This document shows, one piece after another, positions 1-10,565 of a stretch of 64,000 nucleotides of DNA; within the stretch, counting starts at the first letter, position 1, and every line of letters begins with the position of its first letter. The DNA is from Leptidea sinapis. Lineage: Eukaryota > Arthropoda > Insecta > Lepidoptera > Pieridae. Location of the stretch: assembly GCF_905404315.1 (NCBI RefSeq), contig NC_066269.1, positions 16,374,501-16,438,500 of the forward strand. Direction: 5' to 3'. The translations under genes were made by a program, and so were the position numbers. The notes under the pieces were generated by a model. The model ran no database searches. It had not been told where the DNA came from and saw nothing but the letters and a program-made list of their open reading frames with translations.

Positions 1-184
1 TCGTAAACTCTCAGCCACGCTTGGAATTAACTCCTTAGTAGTTTTAATGACTCTACTAACTGATGCACACATTTACAAATCAAAATTGGTGAAGCATATT
101 CGGTCTGTCAGGTCATCTATATGTCAATATATTCTACAACTATTCATACTTTCATAATCCCTGCGAATATTATATAATATTTCA

Positions 185-600
185 ATATCAGTTTGTTTGT
201 TACGCTTTCACATCTAAACCACTGAACCGATTTTGATGAAATTTAGTACAGAGATAGATAAGAGCTTATGAAAGGACATACTCGTATGCTAGTTTTTGTA
301 ATAATAAAAAGCTTGGCGGGGTCAAAATAGAGGGTTGGAAATTTGTATGAAATTTCGTCATGATCGAAGATAGCACCATGAAACTTTTAAATATTGCTTC
401 TAGCGTTTTTAAAATTTAGACCTGTCTGGGCTGATAAAGGGGGATGAAAGTTCAATACTTGGTAGCTAAAAGCCTAAAAGTATGTCATAAAAACGTTTCC
501 GTTCATAGTTTCGTAATAAAATACTGCAACAACCCGGACTCGCATCGTTGTAAAATACTTTAATAATTAATAAAAAATCAAAAGTACTGAAATTATTCAT
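185..600. repeat. Dispersed repeat with 'two-fold open / ACCGATTTTGATGAAATTT' phrase
   Basis: The phrase CTGAACCGATTTTGATGAAA near 224 belongs to a class of lepidopteran repeats (often Helitron-related) that carry 'aaccgattt..atgaaattt' near one end; related phrases recur at 42,622 and 57,752. Termini were not found here, so the boundaries are loose and the class is an inference. No coding frame is visible. Confidence 0.35.
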
Positions 601-786
601 TTAACTCGCGTGTCAGGGTGCTTTTAAGAGTAGTTCTTATTTAATTTTACTAACTCCCAGCTAACACTGAATGTATCTCTAATTTTAATTATAATACGTA
701 TTCCATACTCTTTACATTAATTCTGAAGCTTATGCCTTATTTTATTTATTCATAAATAATATTGTATTTACATGTAAATATCTTAA

Positions 787-1003
787 TCATAGGTGTCCAA
801 AGTGGGCGATAACGCCCCCTTGTGGGCGTTTGAGACTTTCGGGGGGGCAGTAGAAGACCCAGAGAAAATTAGGGGGCATTGAGATGGGCGTGGGTAGATT
901 AAAAAATATAGTCTAAAAAGGCAAAAAAATACATGAAAATACTCTAGAAAAAAACATATTCTCAAAGTGGGCGGTGAGCAAAATAAGGTTGCGAAACTAT
1001 AGT
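787..1003. mobile_element. hAT-type non-autonomous element (MITE)
   Basis: The left end reads GTGTCCAAAGTGGGCGATAA followed by a GC-rich 'gcccccttgtgggcg' block; the right end has CAAAGTGGGCGGTGAGC and then AAGGTTGCGAAACTATAG. This pairing of ends is typical of Charlie-like hAT elements (CAG...GGGCGxTA...GGTTGGGAAACxCTG). Candidate 8-bp duplications atcttaat and gtctaaat agree at 6 of 8 positions. About 215 bp, no coding capacity. A hAT transposase relic lies at 29.1 kb but no link between them can be shown. Confidence 0.55.
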
Positions 1004-1275
1004 CTAAATGAATATTTGTTATGTTTTTAAAGTGCTAACCCTCACTTCGAATATGCAAATACTAGTGTTGAGGAAGTTATCACCTGTAAAGTAGATCCTG
1101 TCGATAAATCTACAACCTGAGAGTTGAACAAAGCATACGAGATTTTATGACGATACGAACGGTTAGCTCAGTTGGAAGAGCACTCGCACGGAACGCGAGA
1201 GGTCGTGGGTTCGAGTCCCGAATCGTTCACAAAACTTTGTTTTCAAATTTTATTTGTGTAAATGAATATTGTGTG
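1003..1275 (+). mobile_element. Family T copy 1 (inverted ends plus tRNA-like core)
   Basis: Left arm 1003-1050 (agtctaaatgaatatttgtt ... aaagtgctaaccctcactt) matches, in inverse orientation, the right arm seen at 44,627-44,684. The middle carries ACAACCTGAGAGTTGAACAA, also found at 50.7 kb on the other strand and, diverged, at 49.6 kb. A tRNA-like cloverleaf follows. The right arm fades after TTTGTGTAA near 1260. The left end abuts the hAT MITE. Confidence 0.55.
1157..1229 (+). other. tRNA-like cloverleaf inside family T
   Basis: GAACGGT (1157-1163) pairs over 7 bp with ATCGTTC (1222-1228), one G-T wobble. A D arm GCTC/GAGC and a perfect 5-bp anticodon stem CTCGC/GCGAG follow. The 7-nt loop ACGGAAC would give anticodon GGA but has C instead of the invariant U33. 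The T arm keeps GGTTCGAGTCC-like B-box sequence but its stem has an unpaired end. The homologous copy at 22.1 kb restores U33. Read as a tRNA-derived module within a repeat, not a working tRNA gene; Ser(GGA) identity is unlikely because there is no long variable arm. Confidence 0.6.
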
Positions 1276-1625
1276 ACATTTATCGTATACCAGGAAATAT
1301 GTAGGCGCGTGCTTGGGGGTGTGGCAGTTACCAGTTAGTTAGTAGTTGTTGGTGTGGACTGTAGTTTGGAACATGGTACAGCCTGTAATTCACTCGCGGT
1401 GCGGTAGGTATATTCACTAGGTAGCGAACAAATAATTAGTGGTGTCCTCTCCGTGTGTCAACGCAGACAGACGGGCGGTGTGTTCTATCGCGTGGTGCCA
1501 CGGATGAACTGTTCTTGCGCGTGTACGGATGGCTGTTCCATTAGATTAAGTACGTCGTTTAGGACGGACAAGGCTTAGGAATGAGAAGGATGGATATGTT
1601 AGGAATAAGGTATGGCGCGGACAAA
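1276..1625. other. Unassigned GC-richer stretch
   Basis: About 350 bp with more G+C than its surroundings (for example gacagacgggcggtgtgttc near 1470). No frame longer than about 60 codons, no second copy noticed in the window. Could be a 5' part of a LINE; nothing supports that directly. Confidence 0.3.
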
Positions 1626-2110
1626 TATTCAAAGTCAAAGTCAAAAATATTTTATTGACATAAAATCAACAGATTGCTCGTCAACGTAAATCACCTAAAA
1701 TACAATTCAAATATTATATGCTAATTACTAAAAATAATGCAATCCAGTAAAACAATACAAGGCTGAACCATAAAATCCATAAAAAGTAACAACTATAATA
1801 CTATTCAATTCGACATTGTAATATCGTTTACGTAATCTTCAACACTGTACGAGTAATAAAACTTCGACATATGTCTGCGCTTATTAAAAAAAATATATAT
1901 TTATTGATAGTTCAGATACACTTTTTGGTAACTTATTGTAAAATTTAATACTATTGCACGCAAAAAAGTTGTTTATTTTACAGAGCCTAGTAGGGGTCAC
2001 TATAAGCTTGTAGTTATTTCTAGTGTTTAAATTATTCTAATAACGCCTCGCTTTTACCACATTCTATGAAAGTATTATTCGTATTTAAAAAAGGCAATCA
2101 CTGTATGTAA
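1626..2110 (-). repeat. LINE 3' untranslated tail, reverse orientation
   Basis: Begins AAAGTCAAAGTCAAAAATAT followed by ttttattgac, a phrase that marks the 3' ends of lepidopteran jockey-like LINEs when read on the opposite strand; similar starts occur at 20,767 and 36,020. The rest is AT-rich without coding sequence. The inner boundary is uncertain. Confidence 0.4.
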
Positions 2111-2605
2111 ATTAATTGTAAAATACAAATATAGCGCAATACACACAACAAAGTATTTTAAATTAATAAAAGCGCAAGAGGCTTAAAAGGTTGTCTAGAG
2201 ATTTTCTTTATGGAAATGATTGTTTTTAGAATAACAACGGCTGAGTAACGAGTGAACTGGTTTTCTATTTGTTCTATTTCTGTCCAAGACGAGAGCCTCA
2301 GTAAAAGTTTCAATTATAATTATTGCAGAGATACCTTATAGCGTTGAAAATAATTAAATAACATCTACTAACTATTACCTAATTGATGTAGTTTATATTA
2401 ATAATCAGCCCATTTGACATAGTTACAGATAACCAGAAGCTGTGGATTCGGTGACAAACTGAGGCGAAAGCGTTTAGTACTTTTCAGCCCAAAAATTTGT
2501 GACTAAATTCATGCCTAAGAATTTATTAATTAAAATTAATTTTAAAATAATTTTACTACAGACACCCAGACGTTAGGAATAATAAATTATGTAATTTGAG
2601 ATTTT
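2111..2605. other. AT-rich stretch, nothing recognised
   Basis: Low-complexity AT-rich DNA without open frames, repeats with copies in the window, or RNA-like folds that I could identify. Confidence 0.3.
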
Positions 2606-2832
2606 TTATGGAAGAGGAGGACAGAAAAGCAAACGGGTATACCTGATATGTGATTACCGCAGCAAATACTGTCTTGTAACGTCAGTGGAATGACAAGAGC
2701 GTTGCCGACCTTATAAACCATACATATGAATTTGAAAACTGAAAACACTTAGTGACGTGGCGGGCGAGGATCGAACCGGTGGCTCCGTTGTGAGAGTCAA
2801 CGGTTCAACCGTTCAACTATGTCACAATGGTT
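2606..2832 (-). mobile_element. Family D SINE copy 1
   Basis: On the minus strand the element starts with a tRNA-related head (GACATAGTTGAACGG ... GGTTCGATCC, A- and B-box-like; stem CGTTG/CAACG with loop ACTCTCA) and ends in the tail 'aacgctcttgtcattccac ... cctcttccataaaaaa'. That tail is the same as the 3' end of LINE-J (23,858-23,960) and of family D copy 2 (33.04-33.25 kb). About 225 bp. Confidence 0.55.
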
Positions 2833-3659
2833 ACACATACTATACTATATTTTTTCTCTAGGGAACATAATAATATAGTCATTATAATGTTGCCTCATTT
2901 GCATTACAATGTAGCCTTAACTTAGACTAATATGTAATTCTACTTTAACTTAAACTGCTATATAGATTAAAGTAAGAATGTATCCATTAACACATTTCTT
3001 AATGTATCTATTAAGGGGAAGTCACTTTATTCACGTGTCTTAAATAATATCACTGTTTGTATATTGTATTACACTTATTCACTAGCACTACACTAACTCA
3101 AATGGTTTTGTTAGTATTAGTCTTCTTACTATATCAGAGTTATACTATTCTATATAGGTAGATAATTTTGTGTCAGTAATATCAGGCCTGTCTCACTCTC
3201 CCCGTGTACAAATCGAAATAATAAGTACGCAAGGCGCCCTCTACAGAGAGGCTATTCACCAAGGACTCACGAGCAGTGACGCACGCGTGAACTTTGTTTG
3301 TCACCTACTTCACTGGTCCAACCGATCATTTATATATATTGTGATCCAAAACTATGTTTTTAAGCTTCCTATAGACGCTGAAAGAATCTTATTTAAAGTG
3401 ATTATTAATGAAATTACCATTCATGATCATGGTTCCAACCCATACATTACTATCTGCAACTAACGTAGGTTTGACAAAGAAATAATATTGATTTAAATTA
3501 CGATTACATACCTATTTATACTATAGAAAAAATGAGCTATTTTTATAAGTTGACCTTAGAATAATAGTAATACTTTATTTCAGACCCTTGATCCATAGTA
3601 CAGACACAGTATAAAATATGTAATTAAAAAAAAATCAAAAATATAAATTACAAATAGAA
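2833..3659. other. Unassigned DNA with a GC-richer patch at 3180-3330
   Basis: A 97-codon open frame (3170-3463, +) overlaps the GC-richer patch but lacks a recognisable domain, signal peptide or homologous copy, and its start is not an ATG. I do not regard it as a gene. The rest is AT-rich with nothing recognised. Confidence 0.3.
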
Positions 3660-3990
3660 ACTAGGTTGTAATATTTACCCAGCGTTGATACATTGCTGAA
3701 AGCATCAGCCTGTCAGACAGACTTCTGATAATGCCGTTATTACACGTCTCAACCCTGGACATGAACGATGTAATTCTTTAACGCTGGATAGAATTAAACG
3801 AATCAATCCTAGCCTTCGCGTACATTTCTGAAGCGCTACAGCAACGTTTCAGGCCCAAGAGGAATCTAAAAATGTTATTATAGGCGACTCGTATGCCATC
3901 ATGCGACTTCTTAGAATAATTAGTCCGAAGCTGACACGTGTAAAACGACTGGCAGAATGACTTAAAGAGAGTAATTCTCACGCTGAATGG
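3660..3990 (-). pseudogene. LINE-Q reverse transcriptase C-terminal relic
   Basis: A 67-codon minus-strand frame (3981-3778) reads ITLFKSFCQSFYTCQL ... YNNIFRFLLGL ... CSASEMYAKARIDSF, closely parallel to the C-terminal domain of the LINE-Q copy at 55.2-56.7 kb (TLFKAYCPTFYTSSL ... YNNGFRLMLGL ... CSASAMFADARVDGF). Homology continues past the stop, through 'RLMLSAMYQRW', towards 3660, with frameshifts. Only this RT-distal portion of the element is present; RT motifs are absent. A third copy lies at 59.1 kb. Confidence 0.75.
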
Positions 3991-5540
3991 TTAAACTTTC
4001 TCGTAATCATATTGCCCACCACACAAAGAGCCCTACGTTGACGCTCGATATCTGCTATATAATAGGTAGGTATAGTTTTAGGTAAAGAAGACAACCCTAA
4101 TGTCGTCAGAAGAGGCAAGAGCCACGCGATTGAAAGAGAGGTTACATCTAGGTGAATAAAAAGGTAGGTTAATAGAAGAAGAAGTAGAATTACACCTATT
4201 TATGTATGGCCGCAAGGGTCTCTATTTCTTTAATTAATTTTGGGGAGTGAGACTTCTGTACTTGTACTATTATGAGTACATATTCTTTGGTAATACACAA
4301 AATTAATAAGCATCAAAGTTCATAATATTATTATTTAAGATTTGCAGTAATAATCCTAAGCAGATACTTATGTATTTCATAAATTTTAATCAAAGTAAGA
4401 AAATATATACATCCTATCTCCTAGTGACGTCATGATGGCTTGGCAATGCGGGTATTATCAACACATAGATAAGTGAAAATGAGCCTGCGCTGCGGAAGAT
4501 GGCCATATATTTTTACAACTTATCCTTGGTTGTTGAATCTCGCCAAAAAATACGGTGAAAAAATATTTATCAGGGATAAAAAGGAGCTATTAAAACACGG
4601 AACCCTTATAAATTCGTCTGTTTCCTGTCCATATGTCCTGTATATCACAGTCACTTTTTCCGAAACTATGAGAACTATACTGTTGAAACTTGGTGAATAG
4701 ATGTATTCTGTAAATCGCATTCAGATTTCATATAAAAATAGGAAAAAAAAATAATTTTGGGGGACCCCATACTTAGAACTGAAGCTCAAAAATTTCTTTT
4801 CATCAAACCCAGTCTGGGTTTATCGGGTATCTATGGATAGGTCTTTAAAATTGAGGTTTCTAATATCTTTTTTTCTAAAGCTTGCGCGAGAGACACTTAC
4901 AAAGTGGTAAAATGTGTGTCCTTGTAACTTCTAAAATAAAACCAAAAAATAAAACAACAAAAAAGGTTGTGTCAGGACGTCACGGTTGTGTCACGGTTCA
5001 CGTCGGCTCCGCAATTAAAAACGTTTTAAAATTGTATTAAAGTTGGTTCAGATAAATTAACTAGTTTTATAAGTTTGACGAAGTGTGTGACTCATAATAA
5101 GTATACTATTTTCAAAGTAAAACGTAAGTGATTACAATTTAAAAAGTTGTTAAGACCTAGAAAAGGCTAAGCGGTTGACAAGTGCTTCGAAATATTTAAT
5201 TTAATTAAGCTTCTTTGAATTGTGTAAATGTTTGTAATGTGCAGTGTTTAGTGATTCAAAAATTAATCTAGAAAGAGTGGAAAAAGTACTAGGGGCGTAT
5301 AGCAATCAAACAACAAAGTGAAAGTGTTAAAGCAGTAAACAGTAAGTTCCATACCTCTTAGGCATAATTACTTAACATTTAATTTGCACTAATTGTTGAA
5401 CTCACGGATCATTTAACTATACAAACACTGATATAAAAAACTGATACCGAAATAAAATACATAATTAGTGTGATAAGTGTAATACATCAAGTGTACAAAT
5501 AATGCTTTAAAATTGCAATACACCGTCAAAAAAATAGAAA
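3991..5540. other. Unassigned AT-rich DNA, may include the CR1 5' untranslated region
   Basis: No coding frame above 75 codons with any recognisable feature. The last few hundred bases (after about 4950, with repeated 'gtcacggtt' words) lie upstream of the CR1 ORF1 and may be its 5' UTR, but no target-site duplication was found to set the left edge. Confidence 0.3.
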
Positions 5541-5789
5541 CTTGTTGAATCTTGTGACATTATTTATAATATCTAATTTACAATTACCCTCAGACCCATT
5601 TCCGCTTTCTGCGAATCAGTACTGTTATTTCAACTTAATAGATATTGTACTGTTGGATAAGTGGTTACGCTGTGCAACACACTGTACAGTAAAATACCGC
5701 GAGGTCGTGCGATCGAATCTCAAACGGCAAAGATATTTTTTTTTTCTTCTCTAGCCGATAATAAGAAGTATAATTTTTCCACACAAAAA

Positions 5790-7388
5790 ATGTCATCGAA
5801 AATTGGTTTAAGCAGTTTAACAAGCAGTGGCCGTAAGAAGGCAGTTCTTGTAGTATGCTATAAATGTAAAAAACATGTAGACATAAAAAGCACTGCATTA
5901 TGTTCGATCTGTAACAACAGATATGAACCAGATTGTATTGGATATCCTGAAAAAACATATTGCATGATGGATCTGGAATCCAAACAGAAATGGAAATGCA
6001 TGACCTGTATTAAAAACAAAAAACAAGTTAAAAGTCATACTTCGAACGTAACACTGAGAAATAAAAAAAAGATTACAGCTAAAACCTCACCGCCTATAGA
6101 AGAATCACAAACCCTAGATTCGCATATACTAACAGACTACAACACATCCTCTGAATCATACAATACATCAGCGAAACTATCAAGTAGTTTGGATGGCACA
6201 TTGTCAGTTCCAATCTCAGACTTAGTATCTTGGTCGGAGATGAAAGATACCATTTCTCAATTAACCGTTAAGCTTGAGCTAAGGCAAAATGAACTTGATA
6301 ACAGAATATTGGAAAATATCGATCTTCGAAGTCTAGTACAGAGGTTGACTGATGAAAACAATAAATTAAAATCATCACAACAAACTTCTTCGTCAGTGGA
6401 AAATATGTCTAGTAGCAGTATTAAAAATGCACAATGCACAACATCAACCCCTTTTTCGCCCAAAAATTATTCAAACGGCAACCCTATTTACGAAGATAGA
6501 ACACTGTCCCTGAAAAAACAAATTACAGATCTACAGCAGCAGTTGGATAGCGCTAAAATTGAAATTTCAACTCTAATAAAACAAATAGAGACACTAACAC
6601 AATACTTGCACAATAAAAGTGGGGACCTCAAATTGACAACGTCTCCTCCACCCGATACATGCACCCTTTCGATCACAACAAGAAAATTCGAGCACGAACC
6701 TAAACGAAGAATACTTATATTCGGAACCCAACAATGTGTCGGCTTGGCCTCAGCCTTATTGCAGTCGAGAAGCAATACTAAGTATGAAAAATACAGAGTT
6801 TTTGCGGAAACGAAGCCTAACGCGAAATGTTATGACATAGTGAAGAACTGCATTAGAACAGCCTTAAATCCGGACGATAAACTAGTGATATGTATAGGGG
6901 AAAATGATAACAATTTAAAGCAAGTCTTATCACAATTAGAATTAATACTACAGTCCTTTTATAACAATAGAATAATTGTATTAAATGCTTATAAAAGTCA
7001 CTCCTTTAACACCTCAAAATTGAATTACAGTATAGAAAATTTATGTAAAAACTTTAAAAAAAGCTACTTTATTAACAGTCGTTATTTTAAGTTTTCAGAG
7101 ATCTGTAACTCTATAAATTATGTAATAGACTGTAACGACTATGATGAGACCTACTTGTACCCTAAGAATATAAGGGAATTTGTTATGCGTAATGCAACTA
7201 GCGGTAACACGACTACGTGTAGAAAGGAGCCTAAAAAAGGCACAATTCCTTTCTATTTCGATGTACAAAACTGTGATAAAAATAAACAAAATGTTAAGCC
7301 CACGGCATCTATCGAAAATGTAAGCAAAGGTACGATACCTTACTACTTCCCTGTACAAAAAAATAAAAAAAATCTTTTTCGAGCCTAA
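5790..7388 (+). CDS. CR1-type LINE ORF1 (PHD-like finger, coiled coil, esterase-like)
   Basis: 532 codons from the ATG at 5790; the open frame extends upstream to 5661 but that part covers tRNA-like DNA and lacks a good start. Residues 23-73 form a PHD-like C4-C3 finger: C23-x2-C26, C38-x2-C41, C49, W68, C70-x2-C73; the usual His is replaced by Glu46. Residues about 150-190 and 240-275 have heptad-like coiled-coil character. Around residues 310-380 is an SGNH-hydrolase-like fold (RRILIFGTQQ, then VICIGENDNN, the latter fitting the GxND block); the nucleophile block reads GTQ rather than GDS, so activity is doubtful. The basic C-terminus repeats KGTIPxYFxVQ twice. In CR1 elements ORF1 is taken to bind element RNA. 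Frame intact; AT-rich codon use like ORF2. Confidence 0.85.
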   Translation: MSSKIGLSSLTSSGRKKAVLVVCYKCKKHVDIKSTALCSICNNRYEPDCIGYPEKTYCMMDLESKQKWKCMTCIKNKKQVKSHTSNVTLRNKKKITAKTSPPIEESQTLDSHILTDYNTSSESYNTSAKLSSSLDGTLSVPISDLVSWSEMKDTISQLTVKLELRQNELDNRILENIDLRSLVQRLTDENNKLKSSQQTSSSVENMSSSSIKNAQCTTSTPFSPKNYSNGNPIYEDRTLSLKKQITDLQQQLDSAKIEISTLIKQIETLTQYLHNKSGDLKLTTSPPPDTCTLSITTRKFEHEPKRRILIFGTQQCVGLASALLQSRSNTKYEKYRVFAETKPNAKCYDIVKNCIRTALNPDDKLVICIGENDNNLKQVLSQLELILQSFYNNRIIVLNAYKSHSFNTSKLNYSIENLCKNFKKSYFINSRYFKFSEICNSINYVIDCNDYDETYLYPKNIREFVMRNATSGNTTTCRKEPKKGTIPFYFDVQNCDKNKQNVKPTASIENVSKGTIPYYFPVQKNKKNLFRA

Positions 7389-7399
7389 CACCCGTACAT

Positions 7400-10256
7400 T
7401 TCATATTATGCACCAAAATATATTATGCTAGTATTTTATCAAAACGGGAACTATTAGAAATAACAGTCCAGCAGTTAAAAGCGTCACAGAAAGATCCAGA
7501 TGTAATATGCCTGTCAGAAACTTTTATAAAAAAAGGATATGAGCATTTTATCAAAATATATAATTATCAAATTGCTGCCAACTTCAGCAGAGAACAGCAA
7601 AGAGGAGGTACTTGTATCTTAGTAAAAAACGACATTCCTTTCAAAGATTTACCATACATAAAAAAACATGCTACCCAAAACACATTTGAAGCCTGTGGCA
7701 TAGAGATTGAATGTTATAAACTGCTAGTTATTTGCCTATACAGAACACCTAACTCAGATCCCACCCAATTCTTATGTAAATTAAACGACCTTTTGAGCTA
7801 CTCAAATAATAAATATAAATTTAAAATGCGTATAGTTATAGCAGGGGACCTTAATATAAACACGTTAAAAAAAGGCAATATTACTAATCATTTACGAGAC
7901 ATAACCTACAATTTTAACATGAAAATTCACATAGACGTTCCTACTCGCAAGTCATCTTGCATAGATCATATTCTTAGCAATATTCCAAATGCTAACGCAA
8001 CAGTCATGCCGCTTTATCTCTCTGACCATGACACAGGCCAAATGTTAAGCTTTTCTGTTAATGAAAAGCCGCAAAGAAGTACTACATATTTTATTTATAA
8101 AAGAGATTATAATTTGGACAATATTCGCAAGTTCAGGGAATGCTTAAACAATTTATCCTGGGCGCATATATATATGCAAAATGACGCAAATGCATTCAGT
8201 GAATTTCATGAACTATTATGTCTATTTTACAATCTTTGCTTCCCAAAAGTGAAAGTAAAAATAAATAACAAAAATAAAAATAAACAAAACTGGATAAGTC
8301 AAGGCTTAAAAAAAAGTTGTTTGAATAAACGTAAACTAAGATGTAAATACTATAAAAATAAAAATACTAGTAATAAAAATAGATATAAGACATATTCTAA
8401 TATTCTAAAAAAATGTATTGTGAATTCAAAAAAAAATGAAAACATTAAGTATATAAACAAACATGATAATAAATGTAGAGCCACATGGGCAGTAATTAAA
8501 AATGAAATACGAGACACAAACTGCAAAGGAAACATAGAAAAAATTATAGTTAACAACACGACAATAACAAAACCCGTTGATATTGCTACTGCCTTCAACA
8601 ATCACTACATTAACTTAACACATAAAACAACACAAAAAAGTATTAAAAAATCATATAATATTAGTGCCCATGTAAACTCAATGTTCCTAAAACCCATGAC
8701 AGAAAATGAGGTTAGACGAGAAATAATGTCTTTAACTTACTCCAATTCTGTAGGTTATGATGAAATCAACACCAAAATTATTAAAGAGTGTGCTAATCAA
8801 TTAACTGCCATTTTAACACATTTAATAAATACATCGTTTGAGACGGGCACTTTTCCTGACGCCCTGAAATATTCATTGGTTAAGCCATTATTTAAAAAAG
8901 GTGAAAAATGTAATATTAATAACTATCGTCCAATAACTTTGATACCCATATTGTCTAAGATATATGAAAAGTGCATGTACAGAAGATTAAGCGAATATTG
9001 CGAAAAATTTCATATAATTAGCAACGAACAGTTTGGCTTTCAAAAAAATAAGTCCACTTCATTAGCGGTATTCACTCTTGTAAAGTCTATAGTTACAAGT
9101 ATCAACAATAGCAATCTAACTACTGCACTATTTTTTGATATCTCGAAAGCCTTCGACTTAGTCTCCCACAATCTGCTACTAGATAAGCTTGAATTAATCG
9201 GTATCAGGGGTCCTACACTTCAGTGGATAGCATCATATCTTAGCAACAGGCAACAATGTGTCGTTATTGATAAGATAGATGACAATGGAGATATGGTCCC
9301 TTTCTTGTCCGAATACAAGCACAATAAATGTGGCGTTCCACAAGGAAGTGTGCTGGGCCCTATCCTATTCTTATTATATATAAATGATATTATTAACATA
9401 ACCAAACATCAATGTGTGTTATTTGCTTATGATATCACAATCGTTGTAGCGTCTGAAAAAAATAATAACTGTATCAATAATCATGAGATTGAAATTAATA
9501 ACACTATAAATAAATTAATACAATGGCTTGATATAAATAATTTGAAAATAAATCTTAATAAATCCGTATATATCAATTTCAATAAATGTTATAATCCTAA
9601 ATACAATATACACCTAAAAATAACGACAATTAAAGAAGAAGCACATACAAAGTTTCTAGGAGTAATAATAGATGAGAACTTCAATTAGAAAGAGCAAGTA
9701 GATAATATATGTAAGAGAATAAATAAGTTCGTATATGCGCTTAAGCAAGTCAAAAGAGTAACAAGCTTAAAAACAGCTATAATGACTTATCATGCACATG
9801 TAGAATCGGTACTGCGCTACGGGCTTATATTATGGGGACACAGCACAGATATCAAGAGAGCATTTATTGCTCAAAAAAAGTGTATTAGGGCAATGTACGG
9901 GATGCATCCTGAGCAATCGTGTCAACCCATATTTAAAAAACTAGGATTGTTACCTTTGCCGTCGCTTTACATCTTCGAGATATGTATGTTTGTAAAAAAA
10001 AATAAAGAATTGTTTAAATCAGCTAATGATCTAAATTCGCGGAAACGACGTGATCCACAAAGACTCGTTCTTCATGATGTTACAAAAATTACCAAATATA
10101 ATAAAAGTTGTGTATGTAATTGTGTTCGTATTTATAATAAGTTACCGAGTAGCATAAAAAATATTAAATTCTAGATTATTCAAGAATAAGCTATATAGTT
10201 GGCTAAATGATTATAATTTTTATAGTATTAAGGACTTTATGGAAATGAAATTCTGA
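7400..10256 (+). pseudogene. CR1-type LINE ORF2 (endonuclease + reverse transcriptase), broken
   Basis: Endonuclease begins with HIMHQN at 7411; a frameshift near 7427-7434 moves it to the frame that stays open to 9688. Endonuclease marks: LSETF near 7515, AGDLNIN near 7840, SDHDTG near 8022. RT marks: NNYRPITLIP near 8920, FDISKAFDLVSH near 9135, GVPQGSVLGPILFLLYINDI near 9332. The catalytic box reads FAYD (9422-9433) where FADD is expected: codon 9428-9430 is TAT, one base from GAT. A TAG at 9686-9688 interrupts where other LINEs have Trp. Homology resumes at once and runs to 10,165, where a further frameshift precedes the natural end (TGA 10,254-10,256). ORF2 would nick target DNA and reverse-transcribe the element; this copy cannot. 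Confidence 0.85.
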
Positions 10257-10374
10257 TTATATTCATTGTGTTTAAATATTTGCATGCTAGGAATAGTGCT
10301 GGCAAAACATGTAAGCTCTTATTATTTATTTAAATTTAAACACCATTGTATACTATGTTTTTTGCAAATAAATA

Positions 10375-10375
<1 letters not shown>

Positions 10376-10413
<38 letters not shown>
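10376..10413 (+). repeat. ATT trinucleotide tract, 3' terminus of the CR1-type LINE
   Basis: About 12 uninterrupted ATT/TTA units end the element 120 bp after the ORF2 stop. Short 3' microsatellites in place of poly(A) are usual for CR1-group LINEs; LINE-Q at 56,889-56,904 has the same type of end. Confidence 0.85.
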
Positions 10414-10565
10414 GGGAATGATAAAATCAACAAAAAATAACTATATGATGTACATTACCATGCAAACTTCCACCGAAAATTGGTATGAACGAAATTTAGT
10501 AAGTAGTTTTTTTAATACGTCATAAATCGTATTATCATTAACTAAATTGAAAAAAATCATACATA

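Larger units (their letters stand above)
5790..10413 (+). mobile_element. CR1-type non-LTR retrotransposon, nearly complete, inactive
   Basis: Order: ORF1 with PHD-like zinc finger and esterase-like region, ORF2 with apurinic endonuclease and reverse transcriptase, then a 3' UTR ending in an ATT microsatellite (10,376-10,413). PHD plus esterase in ORF1 is a recognised combination in CR1-like LINEs, which supports the clade call. The true 5' end is upstream of 5790 and unresolved; a tRNA-like stretch sits at 5655-5735. Four lesions in ORF2 make it non-autonomous. No target-site duplication was identified. Confidence 0.85.

Noticed and set aside
1157..1229. Functional tRNA gene
   Set aside because: C33 instead of U33, broken T stem, no long variable arm for a GGA anticodon, and the sequence is part of a repeat with degenerate copies.
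2745..2832. Minus-strand tRNA-Glu-like gene
   Set aside because: Acceptor and T stems do not pair; it is the head of a family D SINE with a second decayed copy.
3170..3463. 97-codon gene
   Set aside because: No ATG start, domain, or homologous copy; one open frame of this size is expected by chance in 64 kb.
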